From positions 1 to 64,000 of the forward strand of contig NZ_MEFG01000019.1 of NCBI RefSeq assembly GCF_001724715.1: DNA of 64,000 nucleotides, written 5' to 3'. Source of the DNA: Sphingomonas sp. SCN 67-18. GTDB lineage: Bacteria; Pseudomonadota; Alphaproteobacteria; Sphingomonadales; Sphingomonadaceae. Within the stretch, counting starts at the first letter, position 1. The number at the start of each line of letters is the position of its first letter. Of the stretch, positions 9,183 through 21,991 are shown piece by piece. The notes below the pieces were generated by a model that saw nothing but the letters and a program-made list of their open reading frames with translations, was not told where the DNA came from and ran no database searches. Position numbers and translations under genes: made by a program.

Positions 9183-9662
9183 ATGGTTACACCCTCGCTA
9201 GACGCGATTGATCTGCAGATTCTCGATGCCCTCCAGAATGACGGGCGAATGACCAATGTCGATCTGGCGGCCCAGGTGGGGCTGACCGCCCCGCCCTGCC
9301 TGCGCCGGGTGCGCGGGCTGGAGCAGGCCGGGGTCATCAAGGGTTATCACGCCACGCTAGACCCGCTGGCGCTGGGTTTCGGCATCAGCGTGTTCGCGCT
9401 GGTCAGCCTGCGCAGCCAGGCGGAATCGGACCTGAAGGCGTTCGAGGAGCATGTGGCGGAGCTGCCCCAGGTCCGCGAATGCCATATGCTGAACGGCGAG
9501 ATCGACTTCATCCTGAAGATCGTCGCGGCCGACCTGCAGGCGTTTCAGAGCTTTTTGACATCGGAACTGACCACCGCGCCCAATGTCGCGAGCGTGAAGA
9601 CGTCGCTGACCATCCGCACGTCGAAGGACGTGCCGGGCGTGCCCATTCCCGACCACGCCTGA
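9183..9662 (+). CDS. Lrp/AsnC-family transcriptional regulator
   Basis: A 159-residue regulator of amino-acid metabolism genes. The N-terminal winged helix-turn-helix spans about residues 5-60 (DAIDLQILDALQNDGRMT, VDLAAQVGLTAPPCLRRV). The C-terminal RAM/ligand-binding domain contains the characteristic VRECHMLNGEIDFILKIV strand-helix segment. It is divergent from the histidine kinase gene, with an AT-rich stretch at about 9120-9180 as the likely shared promoter region, where such regulators often bind their own promoter. A bidirectional hairpin terminator follows. The effector is not deducible. Confidence 0.93.
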   Translation: MVTPSLDAIDLQILDALQNDGRMTNVDLAAQVGLTAPPCLRRVRGLEQAGVIKGYHATLDPLALGFGISVFALVSLRSQAESDLKAFEEHVAELPQVRECHMLNGEIDFILKIVAADLQAFQSFLTSELTTAPNVASVKTSLTIRTSKDVPGVPIPDHA

Positions 9663-9670
9663 CAAAGAAA

Positions 9671-9698
9671 CGGCGGGGACAAGCCCCGCCGCTCTTTC
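9671..9698. terminator. Bidirectional terminator between Lrp and TPR-like genes
   Basis: Perfect eight-base stem (9671-9678 with 9684-9691, loop ACAAG). On the plus strand it is followed by CTCTTTC; on the minus strand by TTTCTTTG. The flanking genes converge here. Confidence 0.75.
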
Positions 9699-9717
9699 AC
9701 CTTCGCTGAAGGGCCGG

Positions 9718-10977
9718 TCAGCCGCGCTGATTGAGCCACAGCATCCAGAACTGGGCCAGCTCGGCGCGGGGACCGGTGACCGCCTGGAAAGCGGTGCGCG
9801 CTGCATCCGCCTGGCCGCTGCGCGCCAGCGCGATGCCGAGCCGGGTGTTCGCGACATTTGCGTCGACACCGCCTTTTTCGAGGGCGAGGCGGTACATTTC
9901 CACCGCCTTGGCATCTTCGCCATAGCCCAGATAGGCGTCGGCGGTGCCCATCGCGACCTTGCCGTCCTTGGCGGCGGCGGCCTGCTTGTCCGCGCCGACC
10001 AGCGACGCCTTGTCCCCCGCGATGCGGGCGTTGGCGGCGCTCAGCACGTCGGCCAGAGCGCGGTTGGTGCCGTCGAACACCGCCAGCGCGCGGCCTTCGT
10101 CGACCACGGCCTTGGCTTCGCCCGGCAGGCCGCGTTCGGACGCGTTCTGCGCATATTCGTAATAGTCGCGCTCGCTGCCCAGCGACTTGGTGAGCCGCAT
10201 CAGGCGGAACAGATCAAGCGTGGTGGCATTGTCGAGGTTGCTGCCGTCGCGATAGACGACCAGCGCGCTGCGCCAGTTCTCCGCCGTGGGATATGCCTCC
10301 ACCAGCATGCGCGTCCACTTCATCGCTTCCGGCTGCGACTTCTCGCGATAGGAGACGGAGGCCGCGCGCGAATACCAGTCCTGCGGGGGCGTCTTGCCGG
10401 CCGCCTTATCCGAGGCGATTGCGCGCTCGACCTGGGCGAGGCCCTGCGGCACCTGCTTGCTGTTGAAATAGGATTCGGCGAGCAGCAGATAGACGTCCGC
10501 TTCCTTGAAGCCGCCGGCTTCCGCCGCGGTGAGCGCGGTGATCGCCGTCGCGTAATCCTTATCCTTGTACGCGAAATTGCCCTTGTAGAAGTTCATCTTG
10601 GCAAGATCGTCCGCCGGGCCGACATTGGCGGCGACGAAATCGTTCACCGCGCGCTTCTGCATCGCCTCGTCCTTGGTGTTGGACCCGATCATCAGACGCA
10701 CCTGGGCGGTGGCGTATTTTTCGTCCGGGGTGGAGGCGGCCTCGTCCATCGCCGGCAGGGCGGCGGCGGCGGCGGCGTAATCCTTGGCGCCCAGCGCCTT
10801 GGCGGCCTCGCCATAGGGCTTGCGGAACTTGGCGCCCAGCTTTGGCTGATAGGCTTCCGGCTGCTTGGCGGCCTCTTCCTTCTTGTTCTTCTGCGCCACA
10901 GCCGGCGACACCAGCGCCAGACCGGATACACCCAGTGCAAGGGTGACGCCCAGCGCGAGCTTTGAAACCAATTTCAT
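9718..10977 (-). CDS. Exported TPR-like repeat protein of unknown function
   Basis: A 419-residue protein with a cleavable signal peptide (hydrophobic core LALGVTLALGVSGLALV, cleavage after VAQ). The mature part is helical and rich in Ala, Asp and Lys, with several degenerate tetratricopeptide-like helix pairs, for example around NFYKGNFAYKDKDYATAIT and near the C-terminus in DAYLGYGEDAKAVEMYRLA. Such proteins usually scaffold periplasmic complexes; no partner is suggested by context. GAGGAGG lies 6 bases before the ATG. Monocistronic and convergent with the Lrp gene. Function unknown. Confidence 0.75.
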   Translation of the reverse strand: MKLVSKLALGVTLALGVSGLALVSPAVAQKNKKEEAAKQPEAYQPKLGAKFRKPYGEAAKALGAKDYAAAAAALPAMDEAASTPDEKYATAQVRLMIGSNTKDEAMQKRAVNDFVAANVGPADDLAKMNFYKGNFAYKDKDYATAITALTAAEAGGFKEADVYLLLAESYFNSKQVPQGLAQVERAIASDKAAGKTPPQDWYSRAASVSYREKSQPEAMKWTRMLVEAYPTAENWRSALVVYRDGSNLDNATTLDLFRLMRLTKSLGSERDYYEYAQNASERGLPGEAKAVVDEGRALAVFDGTNRALADVLSAANARIAGDKASLVGADKQAAAAKDGKVAMGTADAYLGYGEDAKAVEMYRLALEKGGVDANVANTRLGIALARSGQADAARTAFQAVTGPRAELAQFWMLWLNQRG

Positions 10978-11168
10978 CTCTGCCTCCTCAAAGGAATCCC
11001 GTCCAGACCGTCGGCGCGGCCTTCCAGAGCCTAGCTAATCTCCGTCGGGAACGCGCACAACCCGTTCCGCATGGCGACGCAAGTGCAGAGTCGGCGCTGA
11101 ACCGGCGTTGAACGCCAGAATGATTGTTCTTGGCGATGAAGCGTTGAATGGGCTAACCGCGGCTGAAT

Positions 11169-11924
11169 ATGCTTGCCATTCTTTCCCCCGCGAAAACGCT
11201 CGATTATTCCAAGCCGCTGCCGCCGCTGGTCGAGACAGCCCCTCGTTTCGAAGGCGAGTCCACCGTGCTGGCCAGCGCCGCGGCGGAGCTGTCCGCCGCG
11301 CGGCTGAGCGAGATCATGGGCATTTCCGACAATCTGGCGACGCTCAATGCCGAGCGTTACGCCAATTTCGCCAGCCTGCCGACAAGGCCGGCGATCTTCG
11401 CCTTTGCCGGCGATGTCTATGTGGGGTTCGACGCGCACAGCCTTGACGAGGCGGCGATCGATTTCGCGCAGAACCATGTCCGGATCCTGTCGGGCCTATA
11501 CGGCCTGCTCCGCCCGCTCGATTCGATTCGCCCCTACCGCCTTGAAATGGGCACGAAATGGGCGCCGGGCCGGGGCGATCTCTACGGCTTCTGGGGCAGC
11601 CGGATCAGCGATCTGCTCGCCAGCGACCTTGCGGCGGAGGGATCCAACGTCATCGTCAACCTGGCCAGCCGCGAATATTGGGGCGCGGTCGAGTCGGTGC
11701 CGCCCGCCGGGGCGCGGATCGTCACCATCGATTTCCGCGACAACGGGCCAAACGGCCTGCGCTTCAACAGCTTCGCCGCCAAGCGCGCCCGGGGCATGAT
11801 GGCGCGCTACATCAGCGAGCACCGCCTCGCCGATGTCGAGGCGCTCAAGGGGTTCGACAACGACGGCTACGCCTATGATCCGGACGGATCGGACGCGACC
11901 AGCTGGCGCTTTGTCCGCGGATAG
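11169..11924 (+). CDS. yaaA: Peroxide stress protein YaaA (DUF328)
   Basis: A 251-residue cytosolic protein of the YaaA/DUF328 family, which in E. coli limits free iron and DNA damage during H2O2 stress. Diagnostic segments include MLAILSPAKTLDY at the N-terminus, RILSGLYGLLRPLD, YRLEMGTKW and the C-terminal KRARGMMARYI. Length matches the family. The ribosome-binding site is weak. It lies 126 bases upstream of gyrA on the same strand; co-transcription cannot be decided from sequence. Confidence 0.93.
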   Translation: MLAILSPAKTLDYSKPLPPLVETAPRFEGESTVLASAAAELSAARLSEIMGISDNLATLNAERYANFASLPTRPAIFAFAGDVYVGFDAHSLDEAAIDFAQNHVRILSGLYGLLRPLDSIRPYRLEMGTKWAPGRGDLYGFWGSRISDLLASDLAAEGSNVIVNLASREYWGAVESVPPAGARIVTIDFRDNGPNGLRFNSFAAKRARGMMARYISEHRLADVEALKGFDNDGYAYDPDGSDATSWRFVRG

Positions 11925-12050
11925 CGCGCCAGCGACATTTTCGTCCCGGAAGCTTGGATTTTGCGGGCCGGAACGGCGTGCAGGGGTGGCATTGCCGATA
12001 CCCATGCGCTAGGGTGACGGCCATCAAACACACAGCCTGAAAGTCCTGCC

Positions 12051-14759
<2,709 letters not shown>

Positions 14760-14785
14760 TCGCGGCCGCAGCGGGGAAACAGCCA

Positions 14786-15826
14786 ATGGGTGCAGGCGGG
14801 TTGGATGTGCTGGACGGGCTCGATCGGCTGCGGTTGCTGGACGGCCCAACGCCGATCCAGCGCCTACACCGGCTGGAACGGCAACTTGGCCCCGCGCTCG
14901 GCGGCACGAGGCTGTATGTGAAGCGTGACGACCAGATGGCTCTGGGCGGCGGCGGCAACAAGCTGCGCAAGCTCGAATTCCTGCTCGGCGCGGCGGTGCG
15001 CGAGGGGTGCGATACCTTCATCACCACCGGCGGAGTCCAGTCCAACCACGCCCGCTTGAGCGCCGCCGCCAGCGCCTATGCCGGGCTGGCCTGCGAACTG
15101 GTGCTCGCCCGCGTCGTCGCCCGTGACGACCCCAGCTATCGCCGCAACGGCAACATCCTGCTCGACGGCCTGTTCGGCGCGACCGTCCACGAGCTGGACG
15201 GCACGGCGGACACCCTCGCCTTCGCCCATGAGCGCGCCCGCGCTCTGAAGGCGGAGGGCCGTAGCGCCTATGTCGTCGGCGTCGGCGGATCATCCCCGCT
15301 CGGCTCGCTTGGCTATGCGGACTGCGCGCGCGAGATCACCGCGCAGGAGGCGGCGCTTTCCGAACGGTTCGAGAAGATCGTCGTCGCCAACGGCAGCGCG
15401 GGCAGCCATGCCGGGCTTGCAGCCGGTTTCGCGGCGATGGGGCAGGATCCGGCCCGTGTCCGCTCCTTCACCGTGCTCGCGCCCGAGCAGGACGCCCGGC
15501 GCACGACGACCGTTCTGGCGCAGGACATATTGGCCCTGCTGGGCGCGCAGGCGGAGATAAGGCCGGACAGTATCGACGTGAGCGGCGCGGAGCGCGGCGA
15601 AGGCTATGGCATTCCCACCGCCGCGATGCTGGCGACGGTGCGCCTGATGGCGCGGACGGAGGGATTGTTGCTGGACCCGGTCTATAGCGGCAAAGCCTTT
15701 GCCGGCTTCCTGTCCGATGCCTGCAACGGCGCCTATGGCGAAGGAAAAGCAGCGCTTTTCGTGATGACGGGCGGCGTGCCCGGCCTTTTCGCCTATCAGC
15801 CGGCGTTCGAAACCGACGCATTTTGA
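14786..15826 (+). CDS. D-cysteine desulfhydrase / ACC-deaminase-family PLP enzyme
   Basis: A 346-residue fold-type II pyridoxal-phosphate enzyme. The cofactor lysine is recognisable in LGGGGNKLRKLEFLL near residue 55, and TTGGVQSNHAR is the typical substrate/cofactor loop. Family members convert D-cysteine to pyruvate, sulfide and ammonia, or open 1-aminocyclopropane-1-carboxylate; the YVVGVGGSSPLG segment and lack of the ACC-deaminase specificity tyrosines I can recall favour D-cysteine desulfhydrase, but specificity is not certain. It lies 26 bases after gyrA and could be read through from it. Confidence 0.85.
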   Translation: MGAGGLDVLDGLDRLRLLDGPTPIQRLHRLERQLGPALGGTRLYVKRDDQMALGGGGNKLRKLEFLLGAAVREGCDTFITTGGVQSNHARLSAAASAYAGLACELVLARVVARDDPSYRRNGNILLDGLFGATVHELDGTADTLAFAHERARALKAEGRSAYVVGVGGSSPLGSLGYADCAREITAQEAALSERFEKIVVANGSAGSHAGLAAGFAAMGQDPARVRSFTVLAPEQDARRTTTVLAQDILALLGAQAEIRPDSIDVSGAERGEGYGIPTAAMLATVRLMARTEGLLLDPVYSGKAFAGFLSDACNGAYGEGKAALFVMTGGVPGLFAYQPAFETDAF

Positions 15827-15873
15827 GGCGGGTAAACGCTCCGGCGGCTAGACTTTGGCAATATAGTCGGGTT

Positions 15874-16025
15874 AAGGCCGTGGCATGACGTCGCACCGCG
15901 GCCTTCTCCTGCTACGACTTACGCGCCCTTAGGCGCGCGATATCGCTTGCCCCGCACGGGTGCAGGCCACGGCGTCTAAGGGTCAGCCCGCCCATGACTG
16001 ATCACCCTGCTGGAGAAGGAGCAGG
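15874..16025 (+). promoter_or_regulatory. Putative leucine attenuation region upstream of leuA
   Basis: Several competing pairings surround the leader peptide. AAGGCCG (15874-15880) can pair with CGGCCTT (15899-15905) inside the leader ORF, whereas the overlapping GCCGTGGC (15877-15884) can pair with GCCACGGC (15966-15973). A tight CGCGCC/GGCGCG hairpin (15922-15937) covers the leader stop codon. CCTGCT/AGCAGG (16006-16025) forms a hairpin with the leuA ribosome-binding site GGAGAAGG in its loop. No U-tract terminator is evident, so control may act on translation rather than termination. Confidence 0.5.
15885..15932 (+). CDS. leuA leader peptide (LeuL-like)
   Basis: A 15-codon open frame reading MTSHRGLLLLRLTRP, ending at TAG 15930-15932. 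Five of fifteen codons are leucine, four of them consecutive (CTT CTC CTG CTA), a composition expected of a ribosome-sensed attenuation peptide rather than a functional protein. It lies 97 bases upstream of the leuA start and inside a region of mutually exclusive stem-loops. Leader peptides of this type before leuA are known in proteobacteria. No strong ribosome-binding site is seen. Confidence 0.7.
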   Translation: MTSHRGLLLLRLTRP

Positions 16026-16029
16026 TTCC

Positions 16030-17574
16030 ATGACCGATACCGTACTGATTTTCGACACCACCTTGCGAGACGGGGAGCAATCCCCCGGCTGCTCGATGAA
16101 CCTGGAAGAAAAGCTGCGTGTCGCCGCGCAGCTGGAAACGCTGGGCGTCGACATTATCGAGGCGGGTTTCGCCATTGCCAGCGAGGGCGATTTCGAGGCG
16201 ATCGTCGCCGTCGCGCGCCAGTGCGAGCGCGCCACCGTGGCCAGCCTGGCCCGCGCCGCCATTCCCGACATCGACCGCGCCTGGGAAGCGGTGCAGCATG
16301 CTCGCGCGCCGCGCATCCACAGCTTCATCGCCACGTCGCCGCTGCACATGAAGGTGAAGCTGGCGATGGAGCCGGACGCGGTGCTGGAGCGCATCCGCCA
16401 GACCATATCCCACGCCCGCAACATCTGCCCCGACGTGGAATGGTCCGCCGAGGACGCCACCCGGTCCGATCGGGATTTCCTGGCCCGCGCCATCGAAATC
16501 GCCATCGACAGCGGCGCACGGACGATCAACCTGCCCGATACCGTCGGCTATGCGACGCCGGAAGATTATGCCGCCATGTTCCGCGAGATGATCGAGCGGG
16601 TGCCGAACAGCGACAAGGCGGTGTTTTCAACCCATTGCCATAATGACCTTGGCCTGGCCGTCGCCAACTCGCTGGCGGCGGTGGCGGCCGGCGCGCGGCA
16701 GGTGGAATCGACGATCAACGGCATCGGCGAGCGCGCGGGCAATGCCGCGGTCGAGGAAATCGCGATGGCGATCAAGGTCCGCCGAGACGCGCTGCGCGTG
16801 GCGACCAATGTCGTCTCGACGGAAATCACCCGGTCCAGCCGGCTGGTGTCCGGCATCACCGGCTTTGCGGTACAGCCCAACAAGGCGATCGTCGGCGCCA
16901 ACGCCTTCGCGCATGAAAGCGGCATCCATCAGGACGGGATGCTGAAGGATTCGTCCACTTACGAGATCATGACGCCGGAGAGCGTCGGCCTGACCCGGTC
17001 CAGCCTGGTGATGGGCAAGCATAGCGGCCGGGCCGCCTTCAAGGAAAAGCTGAAGGAGCTGGGTTACGAACTGGGCGACAACGCCTTTCAGGATGCGTTC
17101 GTGCGCTTCAAGGCGCTGGCCGACGCCAAGAAAGCGGTGTTCGACGAGGATATCGTCGCACTGGTCGACGACGAGGTGCTGCGCGGCCACGACAATATCC
17201 AGGTGCGCGATGTCGAGATCCATTGCGGCACCAAGGGGCCGCAGCGGGCGATCCTGACCCTCGCCATCGACGGCGCGGAAAAGACGGTGACGGCGACGGG
17301 CAACGGCCCGGTCGATGCGCTGTTCAAGGCGATCCGCGAACTGGTGCCGCACGACAAGGGCACGCTGCAACGCTATGAAGTCCACGCCGTCACCGGCGGA
17401 ACCGACGCGCAGGCGGAGGTTTCCGTGGTGCTGAGCGAGGACGGGCGCAGCGTGCGCGGCACCGGCGCGCATCAGGACACGCTGGTCGCCAGCGCGCGCG
17501 CCTATGTGAATGCGCTCAACAAGCTGACGGTGAAGCGCGGACGCGCGCCGTTGCGGGTGGCGGAGGCCGGTTGA
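16030..17574 (+). CDS. leuA: 2-isopropylmalate synthase
   Basis: Condenses acetyl-CoA with 2-ketoisovalerate, the first committed step of leucine synthesis. The 514 residues show the DRE-TIM catalytic barrel (FDTTLRDGEQSPG at the N-terminus, metal-binding HCHNDLGLA, GIGERAGNA) and a C-terminal LeuA regulatory dimer domain (from about 390), the site of leucine feedback inhibition. The start at 16030 follows GGAGAAGGAG; an in-frame upstream ATG at 15994 would add 12 residues but lies before that site. Expression is probably governed by the leucine-rich leader peptide upstream. The next gene is 61 bases downstream. Confidence 0.96.
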   Translation: MTDTVLIFDTTLRDGEQSPGCSMNLEEKLRVAAQLETLGVDIIEAGFAIASEGDFEAIVAVARQCERATVASLARAAIPDIDRAWEAVQHARAPRIHSFIATSPLHMKVKLAMEPDAVLERIRQTISHARNICPDVEWSAEDATRSDRDFLARAIEIAIDSGARTINLPDTVGYATPEDYAAMFREMIERVPNSDKAVFSTHCHNDLGLAVANSLAAVAAGARQVESTINGIGERAGNAAVEEIAMAIKVRRDALRVATNVVSTEITRSSRLVSGITGFAVQPNKAIVGANAFAHESGIHQDGMLKDSSTYEIMTPESVGLTRSSLVMGKHSGRAAFKEKLKELGYELGDNAFQDAFVRFKALADAKKAVFDEDIVALVDDEVLRGHDNIQVRDVEIHCGTKGPQRAILTLAIDGAEKTVTATGNGPVDALFKAIRELVPHDKGTLQRYEVHAVTGGTDAQAEVSVVLSEDGRSVRGTGAHQDTLVASARAYVNALNKLTVKRGRAPLRVAEAG

Positions 17575-17593
17575 CCCCGGCCTGCCCATCGCC

Positions 17594-17630
17594 CCCGGCC
17601 GCCGGCGGACCCTGTGTTCCGGCGGCCGGG
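17594..17630. repeat. Strong GC-rich inverted repeat after leuA
   Basis: Perfect 12-base arms (17594-17605 and 17619-17630) separated by 13 bases. No T-run follows, so it is not a classical terminator. It may act in factor-dependent termination, in mRNA 3'-end protection, or to occlude the start region of the gene beginning at 17636. Confidence 0.6.
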
Positions 17631-17635
17631 CGGCG

Positions 17636-18142
17636 ATGACCCGGGGGCGCTTCATCACCGTCAGCGACCGGATGCAAAGCGGCTATCGCTACCGGCTGGA
17701 CGCGCCGATGGGGCAGGATTTCGCCCCGGATTTCCAGCCGGCGCTCACCCCTGCCCAGATGCTGGAAATGGGCGTTTTCGAAGGCAGATATTGCAACGAT
17801 TGCAGGGATGAGCTGCCCGCCGCCTGGTTCGCCGGGGCGAAGATTGCCGAGCGGGCGGACCCCGCGCTCAATTTCTTCGGCGTGAAAAGCCGCCAGCCCC
17901 TGCGCGTCTGGCGGGAAAAGGGCTGGATCCACGGGCCGGACCCGCGCGGCTGGTTCCAATGGTATTGCCGTTATTTCATGGGCCGACGCCTGCCCGATAT
18001 CGACGCGATACAGATCAAGCGGTGGCGCGCCTTTTCGCGGCATGCCGGGCAGGTTCGCGCCCATTGCGTCCCCGGCGACATATTCTGCCGGCCGCGCCAG
18101 CGCCAGGCGCTGCTGCAATGGGCGCACGACCCCTTCATCTGA
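17636..18142 (+). CDS. Conserved hypothetical protein, Trp/Arg-rich with a CxxC pair
   Basis: I do not recognise a named domain. The 168-residue basic cytosolic protein begins MTRGRFITVSDRMQSGY and contains RYCNDCRDELP (a CxxC pair), then an aromatic-rich segment (GWIHGPDPRGWFQWYCRY) and RRLPDIDAIQIKRWR. The string of conserved-looking Trp and Arg residues suggests nucleic-acid or metal binding, though this is speculation. The start is uncertain: the strong inverted repeat lies immediately upstream and no clear ribosome-binding site is seen. It converges with mutL. Confidence 0.6.
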   Translation: MTRGRFITVSDRMQSGYRYRLDAPMGQDFAPDFQPALTPAQMLEMGVFEGRYCNDCRDELPAAWFAGAKIAERADPALNFFGVKSRQPLRVWREKGWIHGPDPRGWFQWYCRYFMGRRLPDIDAIQIKRWRAFSRHAGQVRAHCVPGDIFCRPRQRQALLQWAHDPFI

Positions 18143-18166
18143 CGGCGTTCGGCCGCCCGGCCCCTT

Positions 18167-19918
18167 TTACTTCCGCCCGAACAGCTTCTCGATATCGCCA
18201 TGCGCCAGCTTCACCCAGGTCGGGCGGCCGTGATTGCACTGGCCGCTATGCGGGGTGACCTCCATTTCGCGTAGCAGGGCGTTCATTTCCGCGACCGACA
18301 GCACCCGCCCTGCCCGCACCGAGCCGTGGCAGGCCATGGTCGCGGCGACATGATCGAGCCGTTCCTTGAGGCTGAGCGCCTGGTCGAAAGCGGCCAGTTC
18401 GTCGGCCAGATCGGCCACCAGCCCCTTTATATCGCCGCTGCCCAGCATGGCGGGCGTGGCACGGACGAGCATGGCGGCGGGGCCGAACCGTTCCAGCTCC
18501 AGCCCGAATTCGGCCAGTTCCGATATCCGCGCCTCCAGCCTGTCGCAGGCGCTTTCCTCCAGCTCGACGACTTCGGGTAGAAGCAGCGCCTGCGCCGCCA
18601 CCGCGCCGCCCTCCATTGCCCCGCGCATCCGTTCCAGCACCAGCCGTTCATGGGCGGCATGCTGGTCGACGATGACAAGCCCGTCCTCCGCCTCCGCGAC
18701 GATATAGGTTTTCGCCACCTGCCCGCGCGCCACGCCGAGGGGATAGGAAATCGCCTCCGGCGGCGGGGCATAGGCCGGCTCGCTGCGCGCCATGGGCGGG
18801 GCGATGAAGCTGGTCCGCCGGTCCCACACGACATGCTGGCTCGCGGCAGGCGACCGCTGGCCTTCCGCCGGCAGGAGCGGCGCTTCGCTCTGCCACGCGC
18901 CAAGTGCTGCTTCCGATGGGCGCTGGACGCTGCGATGGCCGGCCTCGTCGAGCGCGCGGCGCAGGCCGCTGACGATCATGCCGCGCACCAGCGCCGGATC
19001 GCGAAAGCGCACCTCGGTCTTGGCCGGGTGGACGTTCACGTCGACCATGTCCGGCGGCACGTCCAGGAAGAGCGCGACCACCGGATGCCGGTCCCGTGCC
19101 AGCACGTCGGCATAGGCGCCGCGCACCGCGCCGACGAGCAGCCGATCCTTCACCGGACGGCCGTTCACGAACAGATATTGATGGTCCGCCACGCCGCGGT
19201 TGAAGGTGGGCAATCCGGCCACGCCGCCCAACATGATCCCCTCGCGCGCGAGATCGACAGCGACGCTGTTTTCCGCAAGCGCCCGATCGGTCAATGCCGC
19301 GACCCGCGCCGGGCGGTCGTCGCCGGGCTGGACGGACAGCGCCTTGCGCCCTTCATGCTCCAGCGTGAAGCCGATATCCGGGCGCGCCATGGCGAGGCGG
19401 CGGACGGCATCCACGCAGGCGGCATATTCCGACCGGGCCGAGCGCAGGAATTTGCGCCGCGCGGGCACCCGCTCGAACAATCCTTCCACCCGGATTCGCG
19501 TGCCCGGCGGCAACGCGGCCGGCCCTTCCCGCTCGACCGCGCCATTGTCCACCGCCCGCATCCATCCGTCTGCGCCGCGCACCCGGCTTTCCAGCGTCAG
19601 CCGCGCGACGCTGGCGATGGACGGCAGCGCCTCGCCGCGAAAACCGAGGGTGGAAACCGCCTCGATGGCGTCATCCGGCAGTTTGGAAGTGGCGTGCCGT
19701 TCCAGCGCCAGCGCCATTTCGGCAGGCGCCATGCCGCAGCCGTCGTCGATCACCTCGATCAATTCGATGCCCCCGGCGGACAGGCGCACGGCGATGCGCG
19801 CCGCGCCCGCATCGATGGCGTTCTCCACCAATTCCTTCAGCGCGCTGGCCGGTCTTTCGACCACTTCACCGGCGGCGATACGATTGACGAGATGCTCTGG
19901 AAGGCGGCGTATTGACAT
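18167..19918 (-). CDS. mutL: DNA mismatch repair protein MutL
   Basis: GHKL-ATPase mediator of mismatch repair. The 583 residues carry the N-terminal ATPase motifs IRRLPEHLVNRIAAGEVVERP, ELVENAIDAGA with the Mg-coordinating Asn, DDGCGM and TLGFRGEALPSI. The transducer domain has KTEVRFRD. The C-terminal dimerisation domain includes DQHAAHER and ends in the CNHGRPTW segment. No DQHA-x2-E-x4-E endonuclease set could be fully confirmed by eye, though DQHAAHERLVLE partly fits. Monocistronic; divergent from mreB. Confidence 0.95.
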   Translation of the reverse strand: MSIRRLPEHLVNRIAAGEVVERPASALKELVENAIDAGAARIAVRLSAGGIELIEVIDDGCGMAPAEMALALERHATSKLPDDAIEAVSTLGFRGEALPSIASVARLTLESRVRGADGWMRAVDNGAVEREGPAALPPGTRIRVEGLFERVPARRKFLRSARSEYAACVDAVRRLAMARPDIGFTLEHEGRKALSVQPGDDRPARVAALTDRALAENSVAVDLAREGIMLGGVAGLPTFNRGVADHQYLFVNGRPVKDRLLVGAVRGAYADVLARDRHPVVALFLDVPPDMVDVNVHPAKTEVRFRDPALVRGMIVSGLRRALDEAGHRSVQRPSEAALGAWQSEAPLLPAEGQRSPAASQHVVWDRRTSFIAPPMARSEPAYAPPPEAISYPLGVARGQVAKTYIVAEAEDGLVIVDQHAAHERLVLERMRGAMEGGAVAAQALLLPEVVELEESACDRLEARISELAEFGLELERFGPAAMLVRATPAMLGSGDIKGLVADLADELAAFDQALSLKERLDHVAATMACHGSVRAGRVLSVAEMNALLREMEVTPHSGQCNHGRPTWVKLAHGDIEKLFGRK

Positions 19919-19932
19919 GCCTTATCGTCTAG

Positions 19933-21096
<1,164 letters not shown>

Positions 21097-21109
21097 GGCG
21101 CGCCAGGGC

Positions 21110-21991
21110 ATGGCGCCACCCGGCAACAGGCGCCCCGGATACTCCCGCAAGGCGCAATACGGCCTGTTCTTCGGCTATGTCGCGGCGGTGACCGGGGCGT
21201 TCATCGCCCTGCTCCTGCTTGCGGCGGCGATTTTCGACCCACAGGGCTTTGGCGCGCTTCGTGGCGTGGTGAGCGACGCCACGGCGCCGGTCTCATCCGC
21301 GGGGCGCGGCGCGGCGCGCGGCGCCGGGTCGCTTGGTGAGCGGATCGCCGCCTATATCGACGCCGGCTCCAAGAACCGGGCGCTGAACGCCGAGGTGGAG
21401 GAGAACCGCACCGCGCTGATCGAGGCGCGGGCGATCGCCTATGAAAATGCCCGGCTCAAGCGGATGCTGCGCCTCGTCGAGCAGAAACCCGAACCGATCG
21501 TCTCGGCCCGGCTGGTGAGTTCTTCGGCCAGCAGCAGCCGCCGCTTCGCCATATTGAACGCGGGCCGCACCAACGGCGTGGCGGTGGGCCAGCCGGTGCG
21601 CGCGCCGGAGGGGCTGATCGGCCGGGTGGAGGCGGTGGGCGGATCGACCGCGCGGGTCATGCTGCTGACCGACGGGGGCATGGTGATCCCGGTGCGCCGG
21701 GCGGACGACGGGCTGCCCGCCATCTCCACCGGCACCGGCGACGGCGGGCTGGACATCCGGCCGCTGACCACCGGGGCCAACCCGTTCAAGCCGGGCGACG
21801 TGCTCGTCACCTCGGGCACCGGCGGCGTCTATGCGCCGAACATACCGGTGGCGATCATCACCCGCGTCTCGGGCGACGGCGCGACGGGCCGTCCGCTCGC
21901 CAACCCCGGCCGCATCGACTTCGCCATCGTGGAACCGCCCTTCCAGCCAGAGGCGGCCGCCCCCGCCCCGACGCCCCCGGTCGCGCCATGA
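21110..21991 (+). CDS. mreC: Rod shape-determining protein MreC
   Basis: Bitopic inner-membrane protein linking MreB to the periplasmic elongation machinery. It has a basic cytosolic N-terminus, one transmembrane helix (about residues 22-42), a short coiled region (NAEVEENRTALIEARAIAYENARLK) and the periplasmic two-beta-barrel domain with ARLVSSSASSSRR, GRVEAVG and VLVTSGTGGVY. The C-terminus is a Pro/Ala tail. It starts 13 bases after mreB, and its stop overlaps the mreD start (ATGA). Confidence 0.94.
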   Translation: MAPPGNRRPGYSRKAQYGLFFGYVAAVTGAFIALLLLAAAIFDPQGFGALRGVVSDATAPVSSAGRGAARGAGSLGERIAAYIDAGSKNRALNAEVEENRTALIEARAIAYENARLKRMLRLVEQKPEPIVSARLVSSSASSSRRFAILNAGRTNGVAVGQPVRAPEGLIGRVEAVGGSTARVMLLTDGGMVIPVRRADDGLPAISTGTGDGGLDIRPLTTGANPFKPGDVLVTSGTGGVYAPNIPVAIITRVSGDGATGRPLANPGRIDFAIVEPPFQPEAAAPAPTPPVAP

